A DNA stretch of 64,000 bases from Rotaria sp. Silwood1 (lineage: Eukaryota; Rotifera; Eurotatoria; Philodinida; Philodinidae), in the NCBI GenBank assembly GCA_905250075.1, contig CAJNOP010000003.1, positions 6,346,207 through 6,410,206 on the forward strand, written 5' to 3'. The notes below the pieces were generated by a model. That model was not told where the DNA came from, did not search any database, and worked only from the letters and a program-made list of their open reading frames with translations. The position numbers and the translations under genes are program-made. Shown here one piece after another: positions 1 through 14,300 of the stretch; the first letter of the stretch is position 1; every line of letters begins with the position of its first letter.

Positions 1-2322
1 TCCTGGGCTCTAGTACAAGAATAATAAACTACACAAAATAATAAGTTTTTTCAGATATTGTCAAAACCAAATTCGGACTGGATCTTAGAGAGTCAAACGA
101 CCAATCGGTTTGTTTCATCTACAACAAAACCTCATGACACATAACGCAAGACAGTGAAAAAATCGTTACAATATCTTTTATTGTTTGAGAGTTATGAAGG
201 TTTTAAAATAGGGAGCTACTTTTCAGACACCCTGTGGAAAAATTTGTCGATCAATTGATACTCAAAGACTTGTTTTTTTATTTTTTCATTCAAAATAAAA
301 TTGAATAACAGTTGAAAACATCTATTCAAAAGAAAAATCATATTTGTCTTTCGTATGTAGAATTATTTCTACCGTGTTGTGTAATAAAGTGATGTAGGAA
401 AACTTTGAAAAATGGTGTGTTTAATGCCACTGAAAACAAAGCATCATATTGACGACATTTTAAACTAGTCTTGTCTATGGGAATTCTTTTTTTATATTTT
501 TATTTAGTTGTTTTACCCAGTTAACAATTTGTTTACTTTATTTCATGACTCATTATTCTTAAAATGACGCATGATAGAAAAAGGATATCAAGAATGAATA
601 TTGTATTCGTAATAATTCTTCTATAAATATTAAAATCAAGTTATTTTTCCTAATAGAGACTTCCTGTGAAACCTTGTGTTATATCTAATACTCATATTCA
701 CCTGTTTCTTTTTCAATTTTTTTAAAAACTCCATTTCTGTCGCTGACTAATGACATCTGCATTTGTTTTTTGGACTTTGTACTTGGTTTGTCTATGTCAT
801 GTCATAGTTTTCAAGTTTATAGTGTTTTAATTCGTTTATGCAGACAAAGCTGGCTTCTGCTTTTTTGAAATAAAATACAGAATATGGTTAAAATGGGTTG
901 AAAAATAATACGTACCTATCTGTTAGATATGCAATAGTGTCCTGAGTTGATAGACTTTATAAGATGGAAAAATTAAAGTTTTTTTATGTTCAAATATTCC
1001 TGTTCTTAGCTTCCTTGAACGTCTATTACAACGAACAAGTACTAGTCTGCTTCACCACGTAGAGGTGACAGGAATGCAAACGAAGCAGATGCAATTTTTT
1101 TGTTTTTTTTCTTTATTTTTTCAATTTTTTTTTCGATACATAATCGTTTTTGGTTAACTTGTTTTTTTTGGGTTTTTCCATTTTTTCATTTTTTTGCGAC
1201 CACGATGCGCAATCATGTTTTTGGTTTAAATTGATTTTTTTGGAGGTTTTGTTTTCTTTGATTTTTCAGTTTTTTTGTCGACCACATAATGTAATCGTTT
1301 TTTGATTAACTTGTTTTTTTTTATTGTTTTCAGTTTAATTGGATATTAATTAAAATATTTAACGCAGCATTTTTTAACTCATTTTTCTTTATTTAACATT
1401 TTTTTTTTTTGTCCAAAATTTTCTAATACTTATAATTAATGTCCTTTAATGCCACAAAACCATAAATAAAAATAAATAAATAACCAATCTATGTACATGT
1501 TAATGAACATATAGACATAATATTGCTGGATTGATTTAATACTGAAACTTTAACTTCATCGTTAATGGGAACGTCGAGTGATGAGGTATCAATAACAGCA
1601 ATAATTTCAAATGAACGAGCCATCATCAAACGATAAATCCCACGTTTAACCGACAATAGTTGAAACTGATGAGTTAATTTTTGTTAAATTAAAAATGCTA
1701 GCGAAATGTTTGCATGACACACCTTTTATAGGTTGACAACACCATAAACGGAGAGAGAGAGAGAGAAAACGCGAAAAAAGAGTCGACTAATCACACAATA
1801 GGCAGACAAACATAACTTCATTTTTCTCTTTTTCTTTTTTTGGCTTCACCGCATAGTATATTTATTTTTAAAGTTGGTTATTTCACAATTACAGGTAAGA
1901 AACAGCCATCTACGTCTCCCAAGCAGAAAAAATTTCGTCATTACCTGAATGGAAAAAAAACCACTACTGGGAAATTTTCAGCAACCTACATTCATAGAAT
2001 TGATATTATGTCAAAACATTCAGATAATTATTACATGATAAAAAAGAACATCCTTTTCTGAGTAACACATTTAGAGTTATAAATTGAATTTTTTTGATCA
2101 TTTGTAAAACAAAAACTAGATGTCACTAAATATCAATCAATACATTAAAGAGTTTAGATTCAAATTTTTATTGGTGTCAAAAAAAACGAATAAAATGATT
2201 TTCTTTCTCTTTTTTTTCCGCATAAAGTTAATTTATTCGTTCAATAAAATGTTCGATTGAAAATTTTGAAAAAAAAGCACATAAAAATCTTTAGATAAAC
2301 TTATTTTAAAACCAGCATAATC
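1..2322. other. AT-rich spacer upstream of MED14
   Basis: No gene is supported here. The stretch is AT-rich with many homopolymer T runs and a short GA dinucleotide run near 1750. A degenerate tandem repeat lies at about 1095-1330 and is listed separately. The one open frame at 1840-2061 has the composition of its surroundings and no recognisable motif. The right end must contain the MED14 promoter and 5' UTR, but no TATA box or initiator can be fixed by eye. Confidence 0.6.
1095..1330. repeat. Degenerate T-rich tandem repeat, about three units
   Basis: Three related blocks start near 1125, 1190 and 1272. Each opens with a run of T, continues with a CGA-containing core (CGATACATAATCG, GCGACCACGATGCGCAATC, GTCGACCACATAATGTAATCG), then a T-run and a variant of TTAACTTG. 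Spacing is about 65-85 bp and the units differ by many substitutions and small indels. It looks like an old minisatellite; no coding or regulatory role is visible. Confidence 0.5.
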
Positions 2323-5300
2323 ATGGCTGCTGGTCCACCAACAAGTAGTAATAATCCTCCGGTATTACCAATGCATGATAAAACTCCATTATCTCATTTA
2401 CTTGAAGCAGCTGTACAAAAAACTTATCATGAACTATATACAATGGCAGATGTGTACGTGTCATTTAGTTTTTCTCGAATTCATATTTTTATTAAGAATA
2501 GGTGTTTTTTTTTTGTTTTATTCATTTCAGTTTATCAAGCAAAACTAATCTAGAACGGTAAATATTTAAAACATAAAAAATACATTCACATGAAAAGTCG
2601 TTGTCTTCTGTTTTACTAGAAAAAAAGAATTAGTAAAATTTGCTTGTCGTACTCGTCAATTGTTTATACGAATTTTAGCTGTAGTTAAATGGGCAACTAC
2701 AGCTGGAAAAGTAAATGCATGCGAGGTAAAAGAACTTTTTTCTAAAAATAAAACTAGTTTATACATTTCTTTTTTTTTTTTAATAAAAGAGTATACAACA
2801 TTTTTTGGACAATCGTGCTCGACTAATACGTGAAACATCGGATTCTTTAGCTCAATTAGCACGTATTAGACTTCTTGATGCAAGGTAAATTTAAATTAAA
2901 TGAAAAATTTAAAAAGAAAAAAATAAATACATTTTTAGATTACCAAATTTTCCTATAACAGATGCTGTTGATGCATTAACACTTGGCTCAGTGAATTTCC
3001 TACCTGAACGATTATCGGTTTGTTATTTGAATAAAAAAAAAAAAGCTTCTCAGTCAAATATTAAATATGATCTTTAGGAAGGAACAACTCCATTTATACC
3101 AGCTAATGAAAGTGAACGACAAGAAATTTTACCACGTCTTCAACAAATTCTTACTGCAAGATTAGCTATTGCAGAATTACCTATTCAATTTACTAATGTG
3201 ACAATAAGTATGTGCATAAAACAAGAAATTCTTAATATCATTTATTTTCGTTTTTGTTTTATAGAAAATGGAATTGTAACATTAGCTGTTGATGGAGAAT
3301 TTGAAGTTAAATTAGGCATAAAAAGTGATAATCTATTTGCTTCATGGCATGTTTATAAGACAAAATTATTTTTACGCGATCCTGAAGAACCAGGTATAAA
3401 GAAAAATAATCTTAGTTGTTTATCAATTTTCAGTATTAAAAAGTATTTTAGATTTCATTATAGTAGAAAACTGACGAAAAGAATTTCATTCAACTTTTTA
3501 ATAAAACAGAATTGAAAATGAGTCTTGAAATGTAGGAGTACAAATTCGTAATTTCCTATAGACGTGGTTTATAGACAGATTTTCAATAATTGAAAAATCA
3601 GTTTAAACGAATAATAAACACAAGAATCAGAATTAAGCACAGGTCTAAAAAGAAAGACAAAAAATGATAAAATTTAATGGAATATTCATGAGTAGTCAAA
3701 ACACAAAAGAACACAAGGTTTTCATAAGTGTTTTTTTCTTTGTCTGTAGAACTTTGTAAAGCTTCGTATGTCAACTACCATGAAGCAGCAGTCAGTATTA
3801 ACCGAAGTTTTTCAATATTTTCTTTAACCAAAATGGTCAGCTCAAGAGACTATAAAATTCTACGGACAAACAAAAGTCCTGCGAATCTTCTGTCTTTTGT
3901 GGTTGACTACTCTTGGAAATGTCTATCAAAAATACGATTTGCAAGCATTTTGTCATTGCTAGATAAAAAGATATAAACATGAGCAACACACCGACGCATC
4001 TCTGAGAAAAAGACTACTGCTCTGTTTGTCAGTTGTTCACCAATAGATCATAAGCAAGTCTACCTTCAGTGACAGTCACTATAAAACACAGGAACCTAAA
4101 CTCAGATCTTGGTTGCTAAACCCGAAATTTTGATTTTGTCAACCATGATTTTACATGCATTATGGTTTTAATAGTTTACCACAACTATTATTTAGACATA
4201 CATATCTACTTCTATTGATTGTAATGTAGTACGAGGAAGAATGATTTTTCTTATAGAACCATCTTATGAATCTGTAAGTCGTTTGTTAGTACAAATCCAT
4301 TAATAGACACTCAAATCTCGTTTATTTTTTATAAACCTGACCATATTGTGGATAGTTTGCAACATCCTTAGTAGTTGAAAGATGAAACCTCCGTCACAGA
4401 CGCCTTAGCAATGCTTCCTTATTAAATTTATCATGAACTAAGCTTCAGGATTAGTGAAGAAATATCTCCCAGTACAACAAATTCACTGTGATGAGCAACA
4501 GTAAGTACATCATGTTTTGACATTCTAATCGCATAGGGATTACATTAACATTTTTTTATTAAAAATAACCGCTTGTTTTTTTTCTTTGTAGAACAAGAAC
4601 TTGTTCATCCTATACAGGTAATGTGAGATTTATAATAGAACAAAAAAAAAACAAGTAATTCAAACAATTATTTTATATAGATGCAAGCATTAACAAGTTA
4701 TATTCAAAGTTGGCTTGCTGAATCGGAGAATCCATTAGTTGAACTCTATCGATATCTACGTATGTTATTTGTATTACTTATTTCTAAAGCATATAATTTT
4801 ATTGATTTTTTTCTCGATTTATAGATTATTATTGTCAATCATTACGTTTACATATTTTAAATGAACAAGTAAAAATAAATAAAATTCAATAAATAAATAG
4901 ATAGATAAAATTTTATTTTTCTAGGCTATTCGAATACGTAATCGAAGTTTAAAACAAAGACATTTATATTTATCAAGTTATATGCCATGCAAAAGTCTTA
5001 GTATTGAATATTGGAAAGAATATAATTTAAATCATCTTAATCATCAACAAAAAAAGATAATGATAAATGAAAAAATTCGAGGTTGATATATTTAATTTTA
5101 GTTTATATTTCAAATTAATTCGAAATTTTTAGATATTGGTATGACAATATTATGTGATGATGATGGAAAATTTCAAATAATTCATTGGCCACCATTGCCT
5201 ATTGAAGATAGTGTTGCAATATTGCAAATAGTAGAAGTAAAAAAAAAATGTTCATTAATTTGTTTTTTTTTCTAGTGTTTGATTTAATATTTAGAAACCA

Positions 5301-8300
5301 ACATTTACTATGGAAGAAATTCTTAACCGAACAATTTGTGCACGATGTCAACGTCGTTTTGAAGTTTGTTATTTTATAACAAAAATTTTTTTTGTTTTTA
5401 ATTTCAGAATATTTTTTTTTAGGAATTAAAAGAAACAATTTTATCGACCACTTCAGCAGATAGTATGTTTTTAATTCTTATAGAGAAGTCGAATAAATGA
5501 TGAATCTCCTTTCATTAAGTAGAACTCATTGAGATTAGACAAAGTAGAAAAGAATTTCTGTCGATGGGTTTAAAAAAAAAGTGTCCGTCTCCTTCAGAAC
5601 GTCTTGACAAATCCTTCTTTTAGCTCAAACATTGTACTGATTGAATTTTCAATCGAATTAGTTTGTCATGAGGATGTCCAATTTTCTAGTAGTTACTATA
5701 TTGAAATACCATTGTTGAAAATTATTTATATGAAAAAAAAATTTCGTTAGACTTATGTATTTGGATATGAATAATAGAAAGTCGAACACTTTTTTTGATA
5801 AATTAGCTTCATGAAAAGCTTTATATGTGCTCTTGATGTACAGAGAAGGAAGAGAGTGACATAGCCTTGTGTTGAAAATTTATTAAAATATTCATACTTC
5901 AAGAAGAAAGACTCATAGGTACCAATGTTTTCAGAATTTGTGTAATCTAAACAAAATCTTACTTATTGAAAGAAGATTTATTACATTATAAAAAACTTTT
6001 TTTTAGACGAAATTAAAATAAATATATATATATATAATGTTTGAAGCATTTAACTGATGTTTTTATGTAGATTTAATCTTTTATTAAATATCTATCTCCT
6101 GAGTAATTGATAATGGTTCGAGATATTGGTACAGAATCTAATGGTAGAATGAAAAATATCCTTAGTTATCAAAATAAAGAAAAAAAAGAAGTCGATTTAT
6201 TTAACTCACAAAAAATTATCGTATACAAAACTGATATTTATTAATCATTAATTTATAGAAGCTGTTCCCATAGTTTATATCAAGAAAATAAGTTGCAGAA
6301 GTATCTGCATCCATTGCTAGTAGAGAAACGTTTTTTTATAACGTGTGTGGGCGCATACCGTTAGATTCTCTACATATAGCTGGATAAATAGAAATGTATA
6401 GTTTTCTAGAGCAAATATCTTTACATTTTGTTATAGCTTTTAAATGTTTCAAAACTTGAACATAAATATGTTTCATTCGTTATTTAGTTGTTATTGTTTT
6501 TTTTTATTATCTATATTTCTAATATTTAGTTGAAATTGATCCATCGATTCCAGCATTAAAATGTGAATTACTACCTGAAAGTAGATCAGAAGAAATTTTA
6601 TTTATATCAATAAGTCCATTTTCTGGTTTATATAAAGTTGTTTCTTATATGGGTAATTAAATTGAAAAATTTCTTTTTGTTGTTGAAATTTTCTAAATTA
6701 AGAAACTCGATATTCACAACAAATTGAATATGCACTTAATCGTGATCCATTGAACTTAATTGAAGCTATTAATTTATTCAAGTATGCAAATAAGAAAATT
6801 CTTTTTTTTTAAATTTAGTCAAAAAAATAATTATTATTTTTAGAATTTGGTTAATACAACAACGTATTCCATCTCTTCTAGCTCATCTTAATTGTCATGT
6901 TTATACACGTATACCATCATTAAATCCAAAACATGAATTAATTATTCCATTTATCAATAATGGTATTTATATTGAATTAATACATAATGAAGGATATTAT
7001 ATTGTAAGTTTTATAAAAGACAAAAAAAGATTTTCTTTTTTTTTTCTATCTTGTAAAATACGATCTAATAGACATAAAGGTAGAAATGTGGGTCCCACAC
7101 AAACATGACAGGTACAAGTCATCACAGATCGTGGCAGATGTAGTCATGAAAATGGTACATACCGTGACCAAACACCTTAACAACACTCCCTTCCCCATGA
7201 CAGATATTGTTGGTGTAGGATGAGGAAAAAACAACAGACTTTACGAGATTTCAAACTTTTAAGAAATTTCAAAAGACTTCAAGACTGAAGTTCCTGCTGT
7301 TTTCCTTTCGATATTAATAGAGTAATTAGAAAATCATGGATTGTAGGACAGTGACCTACAATCTTTGAAGGAAATCCTTGCAAGATACTTTCAATGACAG
7401 TAGTGATTACATTTTTCTTCTTCCTGGTGATCAGTGATTGGATACTCAGTATTTTACTGAGTATTTTTGATACTTTTACTGAGTATTCAGGATTACTTGA
7501 GTACATTCTAACAGTATCAGTAAATTTACTTGTACTGAAAGATTTTACTGAAGTACAAAACTTTGTACTCATTTACTGAAGTACCAGTATTTAAGTACAA
7601 AATGTACTTTAGCCGGATATCAACATATTCTAATATATTACTACTTTGCATTCTCAGAAATGTCTACATAATATTCATAATATTTAAACCTACACACTAT
7701 AAATTCATGTCTTTTGAATTTTCCTTGGTTATCAATGTTGATCATTTATGCCGAGGCTGTTTTATGACAATGGAGATAGAAATATCGTGATAATGATTAT
7801 TCATATACATTTTCCTTAATATGTCGCTAAGTTATAGACGTTAGGTGTGTATCACACATCCTAACATCGATATCAATGTGTTAAATGTACAGCTACGCTA
7901 CATTATGGCTTTAAGTACTCTAATGTACTTAAATACTGTACTTGAGTACAATTCAGTACAGTACCGCTACTGACTGAAATTTACTCAAGTAAAAAGTATT
8001 TAAGTAAAGTACAAAGTACATTTTTTAAGTATCTTCAGTTTTACTGGTACTTGCTGTACTTGTACTCGTCCAATGACTGCTGGTGATAGAGTGCCACCTA
8101 GATTAACACTATCCTTGGTTACGCCACTACTCGCTATACGATCAAAGATTGTATATGAATAACGTCTCGTTAAAATCTATGAACGAATTATGTTACTTTT
8201 GGAGCGTTCAGTAAAACGATGTTGAAGAAATGTATTCCAATACAACAAGTCTTCTATGATTAGCAACAGATGTTGTTATATCATGTGTCATATATTTATC

Positions 8301-11300
8301 TTGCAGAGATTGTAATAAAGGCTTTTTTTCAATAATTTAATTTTTTTTCGTTCCAGCTTGTCCATGTATCTGATGTCAATCAATTATTAATTCAATATTA
8401 TTTATTAATTGTGGACAAACGTTCTTCAATTCATGATCCATTGGTCATACAACAACAAAATATACAATATAATCAACCAACAATAATGCCAAATGATGAG
8501 TGTGCGAAATGGATGTTAGAACCACTCGTTCTATGTCCATTAGATCCAACAGCATTTTTAAGAAAAGAATCTATTGAAGTTTGTTAAAGAATAAATTTGT
8601 TTATTGTTTGTTATAATAAAATATTTGATTTATTTAGTTTAAAAATAGATTTCAATTTGGAAAAATAAAAGAAACAATTGAAGACGATATGGGAATAAGA
8701 CAAGCGAGATCAGTAAATGAAATTAAAAAATATTTTAATATTATTTTTACGAATTTTAATTTTTTAAGACTTCGGTTCTTTCACTTAAATTATTATTAAA
8801 ATTAGTTAATTATTATGATGAAATGCTTACATTTACATTTTTAAAAGAAGAAGTAAGTCATCTGTCTTTTATCTTTTTGTTTATAATAAATTATGTTTTT
8901 TTTGATTTAGTTTCAACGTAAAAAAACCATATGTAAAGGTATTATCTATAGTCCATGGACAGGTATACCATATCTCGATATTGTTCGGTAAGGCCTTTTT
9001 ATATAAAAAAACGAAAAAACAAAACACTATTCTATGTAATTATTTAAATAGAACATCAACTGGTGATGATTCATTTTCATCAAATACAGAAATTTCAACT
9101 TATGTAAATGAATATTTTTGGCCACGTATTTTATCATGTACTATTCGATTAGTACATCCATTGCGTGATACAAATCAAGCACATAAACATAGTGAGCGAC
9201 AATGGACTTTAGAAGTAATTTAATATTCTATCTTTCTCTTTGATTCTCAATTTAATGTATTATATATTTGTTTTTAGTTAAATTTACCTAATAATAATTA
9301 TTTTCACAATTCTATTATAAAAAGTAGGCAGATAAGTTTAGATATAGAATGAACCATAAATAGCACTATGAAAAAAAATATATTAAAATATTTCCATTAT
9401 GATTTGCTCGAATGAGCTGATCTTTTAGTTAATGATAGAAGTTTATTTAAAGTCTGTTTTTTTTTCATAGAAATAATATAAAACAAATACTATGTTTAAG
9501 TATATATTGTTGAACATAGTAATAGTGGCTGAGTTTCCTCCAAACATTTTTCGTGGTCTGCGACTACTCATTAAAGGAATTTGACCTGATGTCAAGAAAA
9601 AAGCATACCTGTGTAGCACTCTAAGATACTTTTCAATCGTCACTTAAGAGAATAAAAGTAAGAAATCAAAACAAACTTTATGAACAAGGGTAAATTTTTA
9701 GAGTGACGCGCTGGGAGTAATTGTCCCTGTTCAAAAGATTTTTATCAGTTTTTCCTGACAGAAAAGTTTTAAAAGTGAGTTGATAGTACCTCTAATAAGC
9801 CTCAAACCATATATTATGTTCATAATTGGATCCATCATAAAACTCATAGAATCTACTAGTGTTGATGAATGATATTACATTGATGCGCATCAAGGGAATT
9901 TTCACAATTAGTTAGTGAAAAAATTAACGGTTGCAATATTTCAAATTTCCAAGCATGGAACACTGATATTTAGTAAGAAAGTTGGTAATTTAGTGCCGAA
10001 AGGACTTCAATTGTATCTTTTATTTGTCGGACACAAAGTTCATCATCTAGGCTAATCCCATTCTAAAAATTTACTTTATGTGTATCAATGTAATATCTTT
10101 CATAAAATTTTTTTTATTTTCTATTTTTATTGTATTAGAAAGCTACAGATATAACTTGTTTACTTGACAAAAGGAATGATTTCTTTACTAAGCTTGACAA
10201 TAGTACTAACAACAATCAGAATTTTCATATTTCATTGGAATTTCACTTTATGAATAAGATCCGATCTGAAAACAATTCAGTACTTGAAATAGTTTCCTCG
10301 TTAGTAAAAGTATTTGCATAGTTCTGATGAAAAAAATCTTTCAACAACTTTATATCATTAAATAAAAATAATCCATTTGAATAAATTGCAGCGAATCTAT
10401 TTCCATTAATTTTATCGTAGTGCTACTTTTGGTTCATTCTGTAACTTCTTATATTATTTTTTTTTGTTATGATTAATTTTAGCTCCGTATAATTCAATAA
10501 TTATTTGCAATCAGATATTAGCAAAATTATATTCTAGAATAGTTGATTATATTCATAGTGAACTTCGCGCTGCATTTGAATTGACACATCTATTTGAAAA
10601 TTATGCATTATCATTACCAGGTTTAAATTGGCTTAGAAAATCCTAATAAATTCATTTGATTGTTTGAATTTTTATAGAATCAATGGATCTTCGAGCAATT
10701 TCTGAAGTGAATTCATTTAATTTCTTTAAATCTACAATTCATTATGGACCAAATTTTGCTTTTGCTGTTCGTATAATGAAAAAAAAAATATCTTGTTTTT
10801 TTAATAATACTTTTTTTTTTTTTGAAAATATTTAGGTAACATTAACCCATAATACTAATCAGAATCAACAAGATTTAAATTCAAATTTCGGATGGACATT
10901 TGATTTACGTTTTACAACAACAAATCATAAATTTTTAACAACAGCTCATCAAATATTAAATGGAAAATTAATTCAATTTTTAAATCGAACACGTTCATTA
11001 AAACAATTTATTCGAGTAAAGAAAAACAATCAAAAAATAATTTCTTTTTTTTCAAATATTTTTTTATTTTCTATAGTTATTACATATGACAGCTATTCCA
11101 ATATCTTCTATAGCTCGATTAAATTGTTTCAATCGTTCAATTGTTTTTGTTAATCAAGTTAGTTTTAAAACAATAAATTCTCTTTTCTTTTTTTTCCTGA
11201 GGGGAAAGGAGAAGAGCTGCCATAGCTGATGAGGGAATTTCTTCAGCTGTTCCTTTCTGATTTCAACGATTTTTTGCCTGTAGATACTAAATAGTGGTCT

Positions 11301-14300
11301 AATATAAAAATTGTAAGAGAATTTGTGTTCCTATCGATATTTGTCCAAGCTATCGAATTTTTTCCTAGAAGTCTCAAGGTTTTCGGAAAACTGGTATTTT
11401 CGAATTTTTATCTGAAACCGTTACATATAGAGAACTTAGCTAAACTAATTTTCATTAAAAAAAATTAGAATTTTTGAACAAATTTTTTTCGATATATGAG
11501 GCTTTCAGCTAGTCGAGTTCTCTATATGCATAAATTTGCTGATCGAAATTCGATGTGTAGCTAGATATCAATAAGAATCCAAATCATTTTATAGGATCTT
11601 TATTGAAACACTACGTAGTATCTATAGGCAAAAGTTCATTGAAACCGAAAATGGATACATGTAAAGATTTCCTCATGGCTGGCTCCATTGTTCAATACGT
11701 ATTCATAAGGGACTATGTACAATTCTCAGTACCAACAACTATGAAATGACTTTGAATCAGTTGCTAGCCACTATTTGTCTCTATTAGCATGTCGACTACG
11801 TTATGACATACATCTGCTTCTGTGGCTGACTAGTGTGTATGGGAACCGCAAGAACTCTGTGTCAAAGTTGACTTCTGTCCGCAGTTATCACTGATACTAG
11901 TGATAGAGGAGATATCCGACTACTGTATGTGCCGCTAGACAGCATTCCATATCATAAGGTAGCTGAATGGCAAGAGTATTTTTCTCTATTCTTTCTCTTT
12001 TGTTTATACATTAATAATTAACTTGAAATATTTTATAGGGTTCATGTATTCAACCAATACTTACATTTGTTCCTTATACTGAATTTCGATGGCGTCTTAT
12101 TTTTGGTCAAATTTTTGCACTTGATATTCAAATATGTGGACCTAATCTAATACTTATACGTGATGGCGCATTCAGTGTACAATTAAACAGTGTATTACCG
12201 GAGCTTTCACCAATACCTAGACTTAAAGTAAAAGTTTTTTCTCGTAATACAAAAAAGACTGAATTTAAAATTAAAACTAAAATATTTTTCATAGGAATTT
12301 TTATCTAAATATGCTGATGATCGAGGTTTAACGTTTGAGTTTACACATATAACAGATCGTTTTCGTGATCGAGATTTTATTTTACCTGAATTACAATTAC
12401 CTCCACCATCATTTCCAATATCAACAACAACAATAGCAAATCCTCCATCAAATCGACCATTAACTTCAGGAAATGCACCAACTCCACATTTATTACATCC
12501 AGTTGGAACACCCGGTTCATCACTTAATCCACTAACGCCAGCTAGTGTTGGTCCAAGTAGTCAATCTCAACAACAAGCAAATTCACCATCACAACCAATA
12601 ATTGCACCAAGTCCCGGTTTTATGAGTACTGGTTCACCGTTGATGATGCCAACAATGGGTTCACCAATGCCAAATAATACTCCAGCAACCCAATTAACAG
12701 CACCATCACCCATGGGTATAACTACACAATCACCAGGAACTATTTATGGTATATTTACTTTTGATTTTTTTTTTTTCTAATATAAAATTCTTTTGTTTGT
12801 TTTGTTTTCAGAAATACCATATATTAGTCCAGCAGCTCGACCATCTGGTTCAACATTTCCGGGTTCATTTCTTGGTCCATCACCTGGTACACCTGCAAAT
12901 ACAACAATTACTTCTGTAGCCACTCCATTAAATATTCGATCAGATGATATTAGTAATAGTAATATTGTTTCTTATTTCGTATTTCGATATTATTTTTTCG
13001 TAGGTAATAAACAAACATCAACATTACATAGTTATAATCGACATTTATATACAAAACATTATCCTGTTTACATGAGTCAACAAACATTTTTTCGAATGCT
13101 TTTTACCCCAGATGGACATCAATGGTCAAAATTTGAATCATTTCTTGCATCATCAGTTCTTGTTAAACATTTTGCTCGAGCTGTGTCTGACCCATATGAT
13201 TCAAATAATCCAACAGTAATATGAAATAAAAATTTATTTTAAATATCGATGTTTTTCATTGACTTAGGTTCGTCCAGTATCAAACGAACAAGATACATAT
13301 AGAATAGAACATTTATCATTACAAATTGCATTTCAATTTGATATTAATACAGCAACATATCGAATTCATTGTACATCATTACTTGATTCATCATCTCAAC
13401 AACAACAACAACAACAACAATCTAATTTCGGTTGGTCACCAGATGAACTTCAAACAATGGAAATATTTCTTAATGAAAATTTTTTTCCTTTATCAATATT
13501 ATCGAATTCTCAGAATCAAATAACTATTCCAACAATGGATATATTATCATTAGCAGCGTCAACACAAAATCGAAATACAGCTATGGGAGCATTTGAAAAA
13601 ATGCTTTCTCATATTCATCCACGTGTATTACGTGATCTTATAAAAATTATTCGACTTGAACAGGTAAATTTTCATTTTTTTAAATAATATTTTATTGCTT
13701 TGTTTTGAAGTTTAAAATAAATAGAATACATCAAATTCGAACATTTAACACAATAACTATTTTGTAATATTTTGATTGTTTAGACTTTCTAACTAGAGAT
13801 AAACAGTTTGGATAGGATTTAGTATTATCTCTATTTTTATTAAATAGGTTCTGATTGTTAGTAGCTTTGTCTTAAATAATTACTATTTCAAAACTAGATG
13901 ATAAATCTATGTTTACTTTCAAAAATATGTATTTAACTCAGTAAATAATGTCATTTTTGTCAGTTTTGCTCTGTTTTTTTATGCTTTCATAAAATTATAA
14001 AATTGCAGATTGTGATTATTTTGATATGATTAGATAGAGCATTAATAATTCTATTGAACTGTATATATATATATATATCTTTCATTTTATTTATCCTGTG
14101 TATTGTTCAAAAATTCGAGAAATAGTCAGTAAAAAGTTTTTTCTCCTAACTATTTTGAGATCATTTGTCGCGTATTGACTTAAGCACTGAAAACTTTTTT
14201 TTATACATATGCATAGAAAATTTCATATTGCTATCGATTTATGTATTCTATCATTGGAGTTATTGTTTATGTTATAGTATCACTAAATTGAGTCGAAATA

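Noticed and set aside
12953-13003. Reading MED14 straight through this 51-bp stretch
   Set aside because: The frame stays open, but donor GTAATA and acceptor TCGTAG give an in-phase join, and the hydrophobic Tyr/Phe-rich insert has no counterpart in the family; a short intron is more likely.
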